From assembly GCA_910588065.1 (NCBI GenBank), contig CAJUPZ010000009.1:1-64000 (forward strand): a stretch of 64,000 nt of DNA, written 5' to 3'. Shown piece by piece: positions 35,787 through 43,312 of the stretch. Source of the DNA: an uncultured Muribaculaceae bacterium. GTDB lineage: Bacteria > Bacteroidota > Bacteroidia > Bacteroidales > Muribaculaceae. Position numbers and translations under genes: made by a program. The stretch's first letter is position 1; each line of letters begins with the position of its first letter. The notes under the pieces are model-generated. The model was not told the DNA's origin and did no database searches. It was given only the letters and a program-made list of their open reading frames with translations.

Positions 35787-37061
35787 TCAGAAAGAGAACT
35801 GGAGCATGGCGTTTATGCGGTTCGCATGATTGTGCACCCGGCTTATGTCGGCGCGGTTGCCGTAGAGGTATTCAACTCCAATCTGCAGGTCGCGTACAAT
35901 GTTGTAGAAACCGGACACCGACACATATTGGCCGTAGCGGTAGGCGTCAGAGCCGAGAGACTGCTGTCCGTACATTCTCGCCTGGCTGTAAGAGGCCGCC
36001 AGAAAAGCTTTCGGTGAGATTGAGTACTGCAGGCCAACCTCGTAGTTCATGCTTGTGGGTGCTTTGAGCGAGCCGTCGCCGTCAGGAATGAGGTCAAGGC
36101 CGTTGCCTCCGAGGTCATTGACATATCTTGCATAGCCCTTGCCCACAGCCGCCTGATAGTACAGAGTCAGGTCTGGGGTGAGACTTGCGAGGCCGCTGAG
36201 CTGTGCAGCCCAACCGGTGACAAAACGGTTGCGTCCGGTTGCGATATCCCTGTATGACAGGTTTCGCAGCAGTCCTGAAAGTCGTATATGGCTTTTGGAT
36301 CCCCATGAGTACTGGATGTAGGCCGGGATATCGGGCACCCTCTGGTTTATTTTTTCGGTGTTTGGAGCAAGGGTGTATGATGCCTGCGGCAGCTCTACGG
36401 ATATGGCACCGCTCCAATGGCGGCTGAACTTGGGGCTGTAGCGCACGAGCACATTCTTTGCCGACAGCTCGCCGCATGGACCCTGGTTGTCAACTGTCGC
36501 GATACCTGCTTCGTCGTCCACAAACACGGAGCTGGTAAGACCGGCGGTGACATTGCCGAGGCTTGCATAGGCGTGTTTTACACGGAGGCCGAATCCGCCG
36601 TCGCCCACATTGGTGACTTCTGTCTGGAAATACATCTGGTAGGTGCCGAGGTTTTCAGTAGAGCCTACAAGGTGAAGAAAGAGAGAAGAGCTGTTTACTG
36701 TGCCGTTGAGCCGGTTTCTCAAAGCCGGGTTTGCGGGCACGGGGATGTCGTAGGTTACGAATCCGGATTGGTCTATCGCACCGCAGAAGTCATAGCTCAC
36801 AAGGCCTTTGAGCGAGCCGCCGATACCGAATGCTACCTTGCCTTCGCTGTCAAGGAGCAGGAAACGGGGGGCGTAAACGTCATGGAAGTGACGGTTTGTG
36901 GGAGTGTACATTATCTCTATAAGGTGCTTTGCATAGGCGGAGTCGCCTGTAACAATCACGGCGCGTTCGGGAATGTAGAACGGCGCGTCATCGGCGGCAA
37001 ATGCCGGAGCGGCAGACATTGCGGCGGCGCAGGCCAAAACAGCAGGTTTGAGCAGATTCAT
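35787..37061 (-). CDS. DcaP-like outer-membrane porin
   Basis: 424 residues with a signal peptide (AVLACAAAMSAAPAFA). The body is a 16-strand-type barrel with alternating aromatic strands, ending in the terminal signature NAMLQFSF with a C-terminal Phe. It resembles the DcaP family of trimeric porins for small anionic solutes; substrate unknown. It stands alone, with a clear terminator after it and the terminator of the LEA-like gene before it. Confidence 0.78.
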   Translation of the reverse strand: MNLLKPAVLACAAAMSAAPAFAADDAPFYIPERAVIVTGDSAYAKHLIEIMYTPTNRHFHDVYAPRFLLLDSEGKVAFGIGGSLKGLVSYDFCGAIDQSGFVTYDIPVPANPALRNRLNGTVNSSSLFLHLVGSTENLGTYQMYFQTEVTNVGDGGFGLRVKHAYASLGNVTAGLTSSVFVDDEAGIATVDNQGPCGELSAKNVLVRYSPKFSRHWSGAISVELPQASYTLAPNTEKINQRVPDIPAYIQYSWGSKSHIRLSGLLRNLSYRDIATGRNRFVTGWAAQLSGLASLTPDLTLYYQAAVGKGYARYVNDLGGNGLDLIPDGDGSLKAPTSMNYEVGLQYSISPKAFLAASYSQARMYGQQSLGSDAYRYGQYVSVSGFYNIVRDLQIGVEYLYGNRADISRVHNHANRINAMLQFSF

Positions 37062-37165
37062 AGTAAGTGGAAGTAATAGTGTGTGAAATAGTTTTGTGTT
37101 TTGTGAAACAGTTTGAAATATAAACGTGTGCTGACTGCGGTTCGTTCGGTGAGAGAGTGTTAAAA

Positions 37166-37207
37166 GTAAAAGCAGCCATGTTCTGACTGGATGTCATACA
37201 TGGCTGC
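37166..37207 (-). terminator. Terminator of the LEA-like lipoprotein gene
   Basis: A perfect 10-bp stem GCAGCCATGT / ACATGGCTGC with a 16-base loop; the minus-strand tail reads TTTTACTTTTA. Confidence 0.75.
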
Positions 37208-37238
37208 GAAAGAGTTATGGGTAAGGTGTGGGTTTTGG

Positions 37239-37805
37239 TTACAGATTCTTGATTTTATCGGCTGCGCTCTTGGCGGCGTCAGAAGCGGCATCCTTTGTCT
37301 TTTCGGCGGCGTTTGTCACAGCTTCTTTAGATTTATCAACAACTTCCTTGGATTTGTCGGCAACCTCAGATGCTTTGTCGCTGACGGCATCCTTGGCATT
37401 CTTTACTGCATCGCTGACGGCGTCTTTGGCGTCCTCAACCTTGGCGTTTACAGAGTCTGTAACAGCTTGCTTTGTGCTGTCGGCCTGGGCTGCTGCGGAG
37501 TCAGAGATTTTATCAAGGGAAGTCTGTACTGCTGTGAATGCTCCTGCAAGTGCGGGCGCTTTCTGTTCAACAACCGGCTGAATTTTGTCAAGGAAGGCTT
37601 TGGCTTCGTCAACTTTGCCTTCGCTCTGCAGCTTGGCTACATACTCTTTGGCATCCTCAACGTATGCTTTGAGGCTATCGGTGTTGGTGCAATTCTCGAT
37701 TTTGGAGGCGAGAGTCGATTCTTGTTTGTCGGCTTTTTCGGAGCTGCTGCAAGCTGTAAAGGCTGCTAATGCGGCAACAGCAACGGAAATGAAGAGTGCT
37801 TTCAT
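37239..37805 (-). CDS. LEA-like 11-mer repeat lipoprotein
   Basis: 188 residues. Lipoprotein-type signal with Cys19 in AAFTACSSS. After a helical region (about 30-125) come five contiguous units of exactly 11 residues: 128-138, 139-149, 150-160, 161-171 and 172-182, each Ala/Lys/Asp/Val-rich (first unit DAVSDAVKNAK). This period is that of group 3 LEA proteins, which form amphipathic helices on drying or at membranes. A role in envelope stress or as a membrane-associated helix is inferred. The start is preceded directly by nine heptamer repeats. Confidence 0.75.
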   Translation of the reverse strand: MKALFISVAVAALAAFTACSSSEKADKQESTLASKIENCTNTDSLKAYVEDAKEYVAKLQSEGKVDEAKAFLDKIQPVVEQKAPALAGAFTAVQTSLDKISDSAAAQADSTKQAVTDSVNAKVEDAKDAVSDAVKNAKDAVSDKASEVADKSKEVVDKSKEAVTNAAEKTKDAASDAAKSAADKIKNL

Positions 37806-37811
37806 AAGTTG

Positions 37812-37874
37812 GTGGTTGTTAGTTGGTAGTTATTAGTTGTTAGTTTTTGGTTTTTAGTTTTTAGTTGTTAGTTG
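37812..37874. repeat. TTAGTTG/TTAGTTT heptamer tandem repeat
   Basis: Nine consecutive 7-bp units (TTAGTTG, TTAGTTT and single-base variants), ending with GGGAGGG. It abuts the start of the LEA-like gene and would lie in its leader. It is the same unit and flank as the block at 37-69. Confidence 0.8.
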
Positions 37875-37931
37875 GGAGGGGATGGGGCAATAGGACTTTT
37901 TGCCATCCTCTGATAAAACCGTGGCGGGTTT

Positions 37932-37976
37932 AAAAAAGTTTAGGAGCTGTCAATATTTTTTTTGACAGCTCCTAAA
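37932..37976 (-). terminator. Terminator of the FadL-like gene
   Basis: A perfect 15-bp stem, TTTAGGAGCTGTCAA / TTGACAGCTCCTAAA, with an 8-base loop. The minus-strand tail is CTTTTTTA. Confidence 0.88.
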
Positions 37977-37999
37977 AATTATGATTTGTGTCGCTTGTA

Positions 38000-39358
38000 T
38001 CAGAAAGAATAGCTGATACCCAGTGAAGGCACGAAAGCTTTTGTTGAATAATCGGCGGTGAATGTCTGCACGGCAGGAATCTGCAATACCGGTGTTTTTG
38101 CAGCGAGGAGGTCGGTGTAAGAGCAGGAAGCGTTGTCGGCACCTGTTCCGGCCACATACATGAAGCCGAAGTCGATGGACAGTTGGGGAATCGGTCTGAA
38201 TGACAGACCTGCAGAGGGACCGATTTTGGTCATGCCGGGTGTTTCGGGGTTGTAGTGGGCTTTGTTTACCGGGGTAGTGTCAATCATGAGTCCGAGGCGT
38301 GCGTCAAAGCGGTTGGTGACAGCATATTCGGCGCCGATTCTCACAGCCCATGAGTTTTTGTAGCCCTTGGTGAGGTGCTGGTTGTATGGAGTCAGGATTT
38401 CGTCCTTGAAGTCGATGTTGAGTGTTTTGTATGTTTTCCATCCGGTGAGCTGTGCATCTGCGGCGAGGGTGAGTTTTTCAACCGGCTTCCATGATGCGCC
38501 GAATGAAAGCACATACGGGCATGGCATTGCTGCAGCAAAGTTGGCGCTGTTGATTATGTTGAGGTCTTTTTCGAGAATCAGGCGGGCTGTTTCGTTGGCG
38601 TAGTCAACAGATGCTATGCCGCTTTTCACCTTCATGTTCATTTTTGTTCTGAACGATGCTCCGACAGTGATATTGTCTGTGATGTCGAACATCACACCGA
38701 TATTGGCACCGATAGCCACGGCGCTCTTGCCGTTGAGGTTTATGGCGGCGGGAGTTGTGTTGCCGAACCTGGTGTCGGGGTCGAGCCCGAGCGCGGGAGC
38801 GAGAATCGGCAGCATTTTGTCAAAAGTGGAGGGGTTTACGAGAGCTTTGTTGAGGTCTACGGTGCCCCATGCCAGCATGAGTCCGGCGCCGATGCTCAGC
38901 CGGGGAGTAATTTTCCAAGCTACTGTGGGCTGTATGGTGTATACCTTGAGGTCTACATCCTGGTTGAGCACTGCACCGGGCCAGTTTTTGCCCCAGTTGA
39001 TGCTGCTGCCGTAGGGTGTGTAGAATGATACTCCCACCTGCAGATTGTCGTACACTTTGAAGCCGGCGCTTGCTGCTATGGGGGTGCTGACACCGTTGTC
39101 GGTGGTGTATGTGGTGCCATTGTGTTTGGCGTCGGCAATTGCTTTGATGCCTGTGAAAGAGGCGGAAATATCAAGGGTTTTGTTGGAAAATCCGAGTCCT
39201 GCGGGGTTGAAAATCATGCTTTCGGCGCCAAGTTTGAGAGCCACTCCGGTGTGGGCCATGCCGAGCTGTTTGGCGCTGAGGGTGTTTATCTGGTAGCCTT
39301 CAGCCGCGCAGAAGAGCGCGGAGGCGGAGCATAATATCGCTGTAAAAAGTTTCTTCAT
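38000..39358 (-). CDS. FadL/OmpP1-type outer-membrane channel
   Basis: 452 residues with a signal peptide (KLFTAILCSASALFCAA). The FadL hallmark is the N-terminal hatch with LGMAHTGVALK and the NPAGLGF motif, followed by a 14-strand barrel ending LGISYSF. It imports hydrophobic compounds such as long-chain fatty acids across the outer membrane. It has its own promoter (39390-39420) and terminator. Confidence 0.9.
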   Translation of the reverse strand: MKKLFTAILCSASALFCAAEGYQINTLSAKQLGMAHTGVALKLGAESMIFNPAGLGFSNKTLDISASFTGIKAIADAKHNGTTYTTDNGVSTPIAASAGFKVYDNLQVGVSFYTPYGSSINWGKNWPGAVLNQDVDLKVYTIQPTVAWKITPRLSIGAGLMLAWGTVDLNKALVNPSTFDKMLPILAPALGLDPDTRFGNTTPAAINLNGKSAVAIGANIGVMFDITDNITVGASFRTKMNMKVKSGIASVDYANETARLILEKDLNIINSANFAAAMPCPYVLSFGASWKPVEKLTLAADAQLTGWKTYKTLNIDFKDEILTPYNQHLTKGYKNSWAVRIGAEYAVTNRFDARLGLMIDTTPVNKAHYNPETPGMTKIGPSAGLSFRPIPQLSIDFGFMYVAGTGADNASCSYTDLLAAKTPVLQIPAVQTFTADYSTKAFVPSLGISYSF

Positions 39359-39389
39359 ACTGATGTGTAAAAAAATGAGTTTCGGGGTG

Positions 39390-39420
39390 CAAAGGTAGTG
39401 GTTTTGGCCGAGATGACCAA
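39390..39420 (-). promoter_or_regulatory. Promoter of the FadL-like gene
   Basis: Minus-strand TACCTTTG (39390-39397) and TTG (39418-39420) are 20 bp apart. Confidence 0.65.
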
Positions 39421-39464
39421 CAAATCAGACAAATGCCTTTTCGAGGACAAGGATTTACAAGGTA

Positions 39465-39500
39465 TAAAAAAGCGGAGCCGGCAATGCTATCGGCTCCGCT
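39465..39500 (-). terminator. Terminator of the second GH20 gene
   Basis: AGCGGAGCCG / CGGCTCCGCT, a perfect 10-bp stem followed on the minus strand by TTTTTATA. Confidence 0.85.
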
Positions 39501-39531
39501 CGAGTATAAACTGATCTGAGTTAAATATTGG

Positions 39532-41550
39532 TTACATTCTTTTGTCGGGGGAGTATATCAGGCCCGGGGCGGCGTGCTTGCCGTCGGGGGTTGTGAACAC
39601 GAAGGTGAACATCCATTTGACAAGCCTTGTCTCGTATGTCTGGAATTTTCCTACGGGGAGTTTTATCATCACCCGGTTCCAGCCTTTGTTGAGGGTTACG
39701 GGAATCACCGGCCGGGCTGTGAAATTTTCATTGCCGAGGGCTATCTCGTTTGTGCGTTCGGTATGGGTGGCTGTCCATTTCGGGGCTTCCACCTCTTTGC
39801 CGTTAATCCAGAATTTGCTTTCGCGGTAGTCCCATTTTCCCTGTCGTGGAGCAATGTCGCTTTCGCTGCGGCTGTAGTTCTGGGTCTCTGCCTGTAGTCC
39901 GACTTCCATTTTATGCGGTGCGTACACCCATGTGTATGCGTATGCTGTGTGGTTTGGCTGCGGATTTTTGTAAAGTGCGGGCACCATGTCGCCCCACACA
40001 TGGCGAAGATATATGCCTGCGCCGTTTACGTCTGTGGTGCCGAACAGGGAGTCATTATATATATATGACTTTGCGGGCTCCTCTGTTTCCGGTGGGAAAA
40101 CAGCGGAGAGGTTGCCGTTGTTGGGGAACGGGTCGGTTATTCTCCATCTGACATCGGATTGCTTTACGTATGGAATGTAAATGGAGTCGAGGGTGTGGTC
40201 CTTATGCCATAGAAGCCTTTTCTCAAAGTCGGCGAAGGCCTTGAAATCAGCGGTTTCAGATTCAAGCAGGTTGGTGCCGAGCTTGTCGAAGTATTCATCA
40301 CCGCCGCCATGCCATGAGCGTTCGGCAACAGCGAGCAGAGCAGGGTAGACGGAGTTTTGGGCTATAAGTGACGGTTCGTCATCAACGAAACGGTCATTCC
40401 ATAGAGCGATTTCCACACCGGCAATGCCGTCCTCGGCTTTCTTGTGGCCGTAGACATTGCTGCGGTACAGCGCAATCAGGTCGGCATATACATCGAAGTG
40501 GTTTATATAGTGAAATCGCAGGTCAATGGCTGGGACTCCGGGGGTGGGTTTGCCGCGGTAGCTCCACATGTGTGTGAGGTCAATCTCACCCGCCTTATAA
40601 TTCCAGCCGGGATTCCAGGAAATGACTTTTTTGCCGAGTGAGCGTACAAAGTCAACCATCTCAGGCACAAAAGCGGGGTTTGTGAAGGGCACTTCGTCGG
40701 TGCCTATATGGAAGTAGGGCACATCAAGGGCGTTGCAGGCCTCCTCAACGAGGAGTTTTAGAATCTTCATGCCTTCGGGGCTCTGCATGTCGTGGCGGAA
40801 TGTGCGCACAAAAGCGGCGCTGTGGCCGGGCATATCTATTTCGGGCACGAGGAGAATGTTGTGGTCCTTGGCATACTGCACAAGCGCGGCGGCTTGCTCA
40901 AGGGTGTAGAATTGGCCGGGCTGGCGCTCCATGTTGACACTGTCGTTGAGCATCGGAAAGATTTTGCTTTCGAGCCTCCATGCCTGGTTTTCAGTAAGGT
41001 GCCAGTGAAATACGTTGAGCTTGAACCGGGACATCACGCTGATTTCGCGTTCCAGTTCTTCAATTGATATGAATGAACGTCCGGTGTCCATCATGAAGCC
41101 TCGCCAGGGGAATGCCGGCCAGTCGATGACCGAGCACTCGGGGAGCCTCCCGTTTTTTGAGTCGCGGGTAAGCTGCAGCAGTGTCTGCAGCGCCCAGTAT
41201 ATTCCTTTTTCAGATGTGGCCTTGACGGCTATGCCTTTCTTGCTTATGGTCAGCGAATATGCTTCATCGTTGCCTTCGGGCGCTCCGTCTATGGCGTCTA
41301 CAATCTCACCTTTGATTGTGAATTTTGCTTTTGCTGAGGTCGCAATTCCGGCATTTGCCAGCTCCTGCTCCCATGTGGCTTGCCAACCGGGCATTGTTAC
41401 AGCCGCACTTTTGACGGTAAAGGATGATTTGCCGAATTCAACGGCCTGTGGCACAGGCAGCAACGGGTAGTCGGCGAGCGAAAGTGCGCCGGCGATTGCG
41501 GGCATCAGCAGCGATACAGCCAGTATCAGCGATTTAAGGTTCAGTCTCAT
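39532..41550 (-). CDS. Beta-N-acetylhexosaminidase, GH20, with C-terminal extension
   Basis: 672 residues from the ATG at 41550, which gives a clean signal peptide (SLILAVSLLMPAIAGA). A longer frame from 41619 adds residues that do not look like a signal and lie over the promoter. The GH20b domain is followed by the catalytic barrel: FPWRGFMMDTGRSFIS, FHWHLTENQAWR and the Asp-Glu pair in HIGTDEVPF (about 285-286), where the usual second Gly is Thr. About 170 extra residues at the C-terminus look like a beta-sandwich. It acts on hexosamine-containing glycans. Confidence 0.88.
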   Translation of the reverse strand: MRLNLKSLILAVSLLMPAIAGALSLADYPLLPVPQAVEFGKSSFTVKSAAVTMPGWQATWEQELANAGIATSAKAKFTIKGEIVDAIDGAPEGNDEAYSLTISKKGIAVKATSEKGIYWALQTLLQLTRDSKNGRLPECSVIDWPAFPWRGFMMDTGRSFISIEELEREISVMSRFKLNVFHWHLTENQAWRLESKIFPMLNDSVNMERQPGQFYTLEQAAALVQYAKDHNILLVPEIDMPGHSAAFVRTFRHDMQSPEGMKILKLLVEEACNALDVPYFHIGTDEVPFTNPAFVPEMVDFVRSLGKKVISWNPGWNYKAGEIDLTHMWSYRGKPTPGVPAIDLRFHYINHFDVYADLIALYRSNVYGHKKAEDGIAGVEIALWNDRFVDDEPSLIAQNSVYPALLAVAERSWHGGGDEYFDKLGTNLLESETADFKAFADFEKRLLWHKDHTLDSIYIPYVKQSDVRWRITDPFPNNGNLSAVFPPETEEPAKSYIYNDSLFGTTDVNGAGIYLRHVWGDMVPALYKNPQPNHTAYAYTWVYAPHKMEVGLQAETQNYSRSESDIAPRQGKWDYRESKFWINGKEVEAPKWTATHTERTNEIALGNENFTARPVIPVTLNKGWNRVMIKLPVGKFQTYETRLVKWMFTFVFTTPDGKHAAPGLIYSPDKRM

Positions 41551-41577
41551 TAAGAATGCGATTTTTGGTATCTTTTG

Positions 41578-41585
41578 CAAAGATA
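41578..41585 (-). promoter_or_regulatory. -7 element of the second GH20 gene
   Basis: Minus-strand TATCTTTG, 28 bp before the ATG at 41550. It directly follows the T-run of the gdhA terminator. No -33 TTG is seen at the usual spacing. Confidence 0.5.
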
Positions 41586-41616
41586 TAAAAAAACCGCCGG
41601 AAAATGCTCCGGCGGT
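41585..41616 (-). terminator. Terminator of gdhA
   Basis: A perfect 9-bp stem ACCGCCGGA / TCCGGCGGT with a 6-base loop and seven T on the minus strand. Confidence 0.88.
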
Positions 41617-41650
41617 CAAAGTAATTTATGAAAGGTAAGACAACTGCTTG

Positions 41651-42988
41651 TTAAAGAATGCCCTGGGCCATCATTGCGCGGGCCACTTTCATGAACCCTG
41701 CAACATTTGCGCCCTTCACATAGTTGATGTAGCCGTCGGCTTCCTTGCCAAACAGCTCGCACTGGTGGTGAATCTCTGCCATGATATCCTTGAGTTTGGC
41801 ATCCACCTCGGCAGCGCTCCATGAGAGCTTCTGCGAGTTCTGTGCCATTTCGAGGCCGGACACGGACACACCGCCGGCATTTGCAGCCTTTCCGGGGGCA
41901 TATAGTATTTTCGCGGCAAGGAATTCCTTGATGGCTTCCGGTGTGGAGGGCATATTGGCGCCTTCGCTCACGGCTATGCAACCCTGGGCCAGAAGGGCGC
42001 GGGCATCATCGCCGTCGATTTCATTTTGAGTGGCTGAGGGCATGGCGATATCGCATTTCACCTTCATCCACGGGCGCTCACCGGGATAGTACTCGCAGCC
42101 GTATTCCTCGGCAAACTCGCGAATGCGTCCACGGTAGATGTTCTTTAGCTTGAAGATATAATCGAGCTGCTCGCGGGTTATGCCGTCGGGCACATATATG
42201 GTGCCGTCGCTGTCGCTCATCGACACCACAACCGCTCCGAGTTCAAGGAGCTTTTCGGCTGTGTATGTGGCCACATTGCCGGATCCGGAAATTGCCACAC
42301 GCTTGCCTTTGAGCTCAATGCCTTTGGTGGCGAGCATATTGAGCAGGAAGTACACATTGCCGTAGCCGGTGGCTTCGGGGCGTATGAGCGAGCCGCCGAA
42401 TTCACGGCCTTTGCCTGTGAATGTGCCGGTATTTTCCCGGGCCATCTTTTTGTACTGGCCATACATGTAGCCGACCTCGCGGCCTCCCACGCCTATGTCG
42501 CCGGCGGGCACATCGGTGTCAGCTCCGATTTCTCTCCACAGCTCGTTGATGAAAGCCTGGCAGAAGCGCATCACTTCCATGTCGCTTTTGCCGCGGGGGG
42601 AAAAGTCGCTGCCGCCTTTGGCGCCGCCCATGGCAAGAGTGGTGAGGGAGTTTTTGAATGTCTGTTCGAAGGCGAGGAATTTGAGGATGGACTGGTTGAC
42701 GGATGAATGGAACCTTATGCCGCCTTTGTAGGGGCCGATGGCGTTGTTGTGCTGAATACGGTAGCCCATGTTGTTCTGCACTTTGCCGCTGTCATCCACC
42801 CACGATACTCTGAATGAATATATGCGGTCGGGAATGCACAGGCGCTCTATAAGGTTGTATCTTTCGAATTCGGGGTATTCATTGTAGGTGTCCTCGATAG
42901 AGGTGACCACCTCTTCAACGGCCTGGATGTATTCCGGTTCGTTGGGGAAGCGACGCTTTAGGTCGGCGATGAGATCTGATGCTTTCAT
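41651..42988 (-). CDS. gdhA: Glutamate dehydrogenase, hexameric type
   Basis: 445 residues, the length of small hexameric enzymes. Motifs: GPYKGGIRFH, the catalytic Lys in LAMGGAKGGSDF, VPAGDIGVGGREVG, the Rossmann site VAISGSGNVATYTAEK, and ANAGGVSVSGLEM. It interconverts 2-oxoglutarate plus ammonia with glutamate; the sequence type suggests NADP(H) preference, though the cofactor is not certain. It has a proximal promoter at 43028-43058, a palindrome in its leader and a possible distal promoter with attenuator. Confidence 0.95.
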   Translation of the reverse strand: MKASDLIADLKRRFPNEPEYIQAVEEVVTSIEDTYNEYPEFERYNLIERLCIPDRIYSFRVSWVDDSGKVQNNMGYRIQHNNAIGPYKGGIRFHSSVNQSILKFLAFEQTFKNSLTTLAMGGAKGGSDFSPRGKSDMEVMRFCQAFINELWREIGADTDVPAGDIGVGGREVGYMYGQYKKMARENTGTFTGKGREFGGSLIRPEATGYGNVYFLLNMLATKGIELKGKRVAISGSGNVATYTAEKLLELGAVVVSMSDSDGTIYVPDGITREQLDYIFKLKNIYRGRIREFAEEYGCEYYPGERPWMKVKCDIAMPSATQNEIDGDDARALLAQGCIAVSEGANMPSTPEAIKEFLAAKILYAPGKAANAGGVSVSGLEMAQNSQKLSWSAAEVDAKLKDIMAEIHHQCELFGKEADGYINYVKGANVAGFMKVARAMMAQGIL

Positions 42989-43003
42989 ATTATGTGTAAA
43001 TAA

Positions 43004-43019
43004 TCGATAACATTATCGA
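43004..43019. promoter_or_regulatory. Palindrome in the gdhA leader
   Basis: TCGATAA-CA-TTATCGA, a perfect 7-bp inverted repeat between the -7 element (43028) and the start codon. It could be an operator or a small leader hairpin. Confidence 0.35.
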
Positions 43020-43027
43020 AAACGTTG

Positions 43028-43058
43028 CAAATGTAAGGATTGTTTTGCTTTTATGCAA
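43028..43058 (-). promoter_or_regulatory. Proximal gdhA promoter
   Basis: Minus-strand TACATTTG (43028-43035) and TTG (43056-43058), 20 bp apart, 40 bp before the gdhA ATG. Confidence 0.65.
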
Positions 43059-43140
43059 CTAAATGAAAGAAAAATGGTGAAAAATGTTGCAAATTGTCAT
43101 GGCGGGACTTTGTGCCGGTTTCATATAGTCAGGTATAAAA

Positions 43141-43178
43141 ACAAAAAAATTACTCGTCGTCACGACGAATAATCTTTT
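43141..43178 (-). terminator. Intergenic terminator upstream of gdhA
   Basis: ATTATTCGTCG / CGACGAGTAAT hairpin (one mismatch, tight loop) followed by seven T on the minus strand. It would stop transcripts from 43211-43241 and any read-through from the macroglobulin-like gene. Confidence 0.65.
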
Positions 43179-43205
43179 TACCTTAAATCTAATACCATGA
43201 AAAAC
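43145..43205 (-). ncRNA. Candidate short leader RNA with 6-codon ORF
   Basis: Between a full promoter (43211-43241) and the hairpin terminator (43141-43178) lies a predicted transcript of about 60 nt. It contains ATG GTA TTA GAT TTA AGG TAA (43180-43198), coding only MVLDLR, just before the terminator stem. This layout fits an attenuator for gdhA or a free small RNA. No known family is recognised. The 42989-43312 gap holds only this, the gdhA promoter and the palindrome. Confidence 0.35.
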
Positions 43206-43210
43206 TGGTG

Positions 43211-43241
43211 CAAAGGTATAGACTTTATTTTTATCAGCCAA
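43211..43241 (-). promoter_or_regulatory. Distal promoter in the gdhA upstream region
   Basis: Minus-strand TACCTTTG (43211-43218) and TTG (43239-43241), 20 bp apart, with no gene start near it other than the 6-codon ORF. Confidence 0.55.
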
Positions 43242-43312
43242 GTATTTGGGCTGTATTTAACAATATATTAACTTAATTAGCTTGAATGTGTTGTAAAATT
43301 AACCTACTATAA

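Noticed and set aside
41551..41619. Longer start for the second GH20 enzyme
   Set aside because: The extra residues cover the promoter and the gdhA terminator and spoil the signal peptide; the ATG at 41550 fits.
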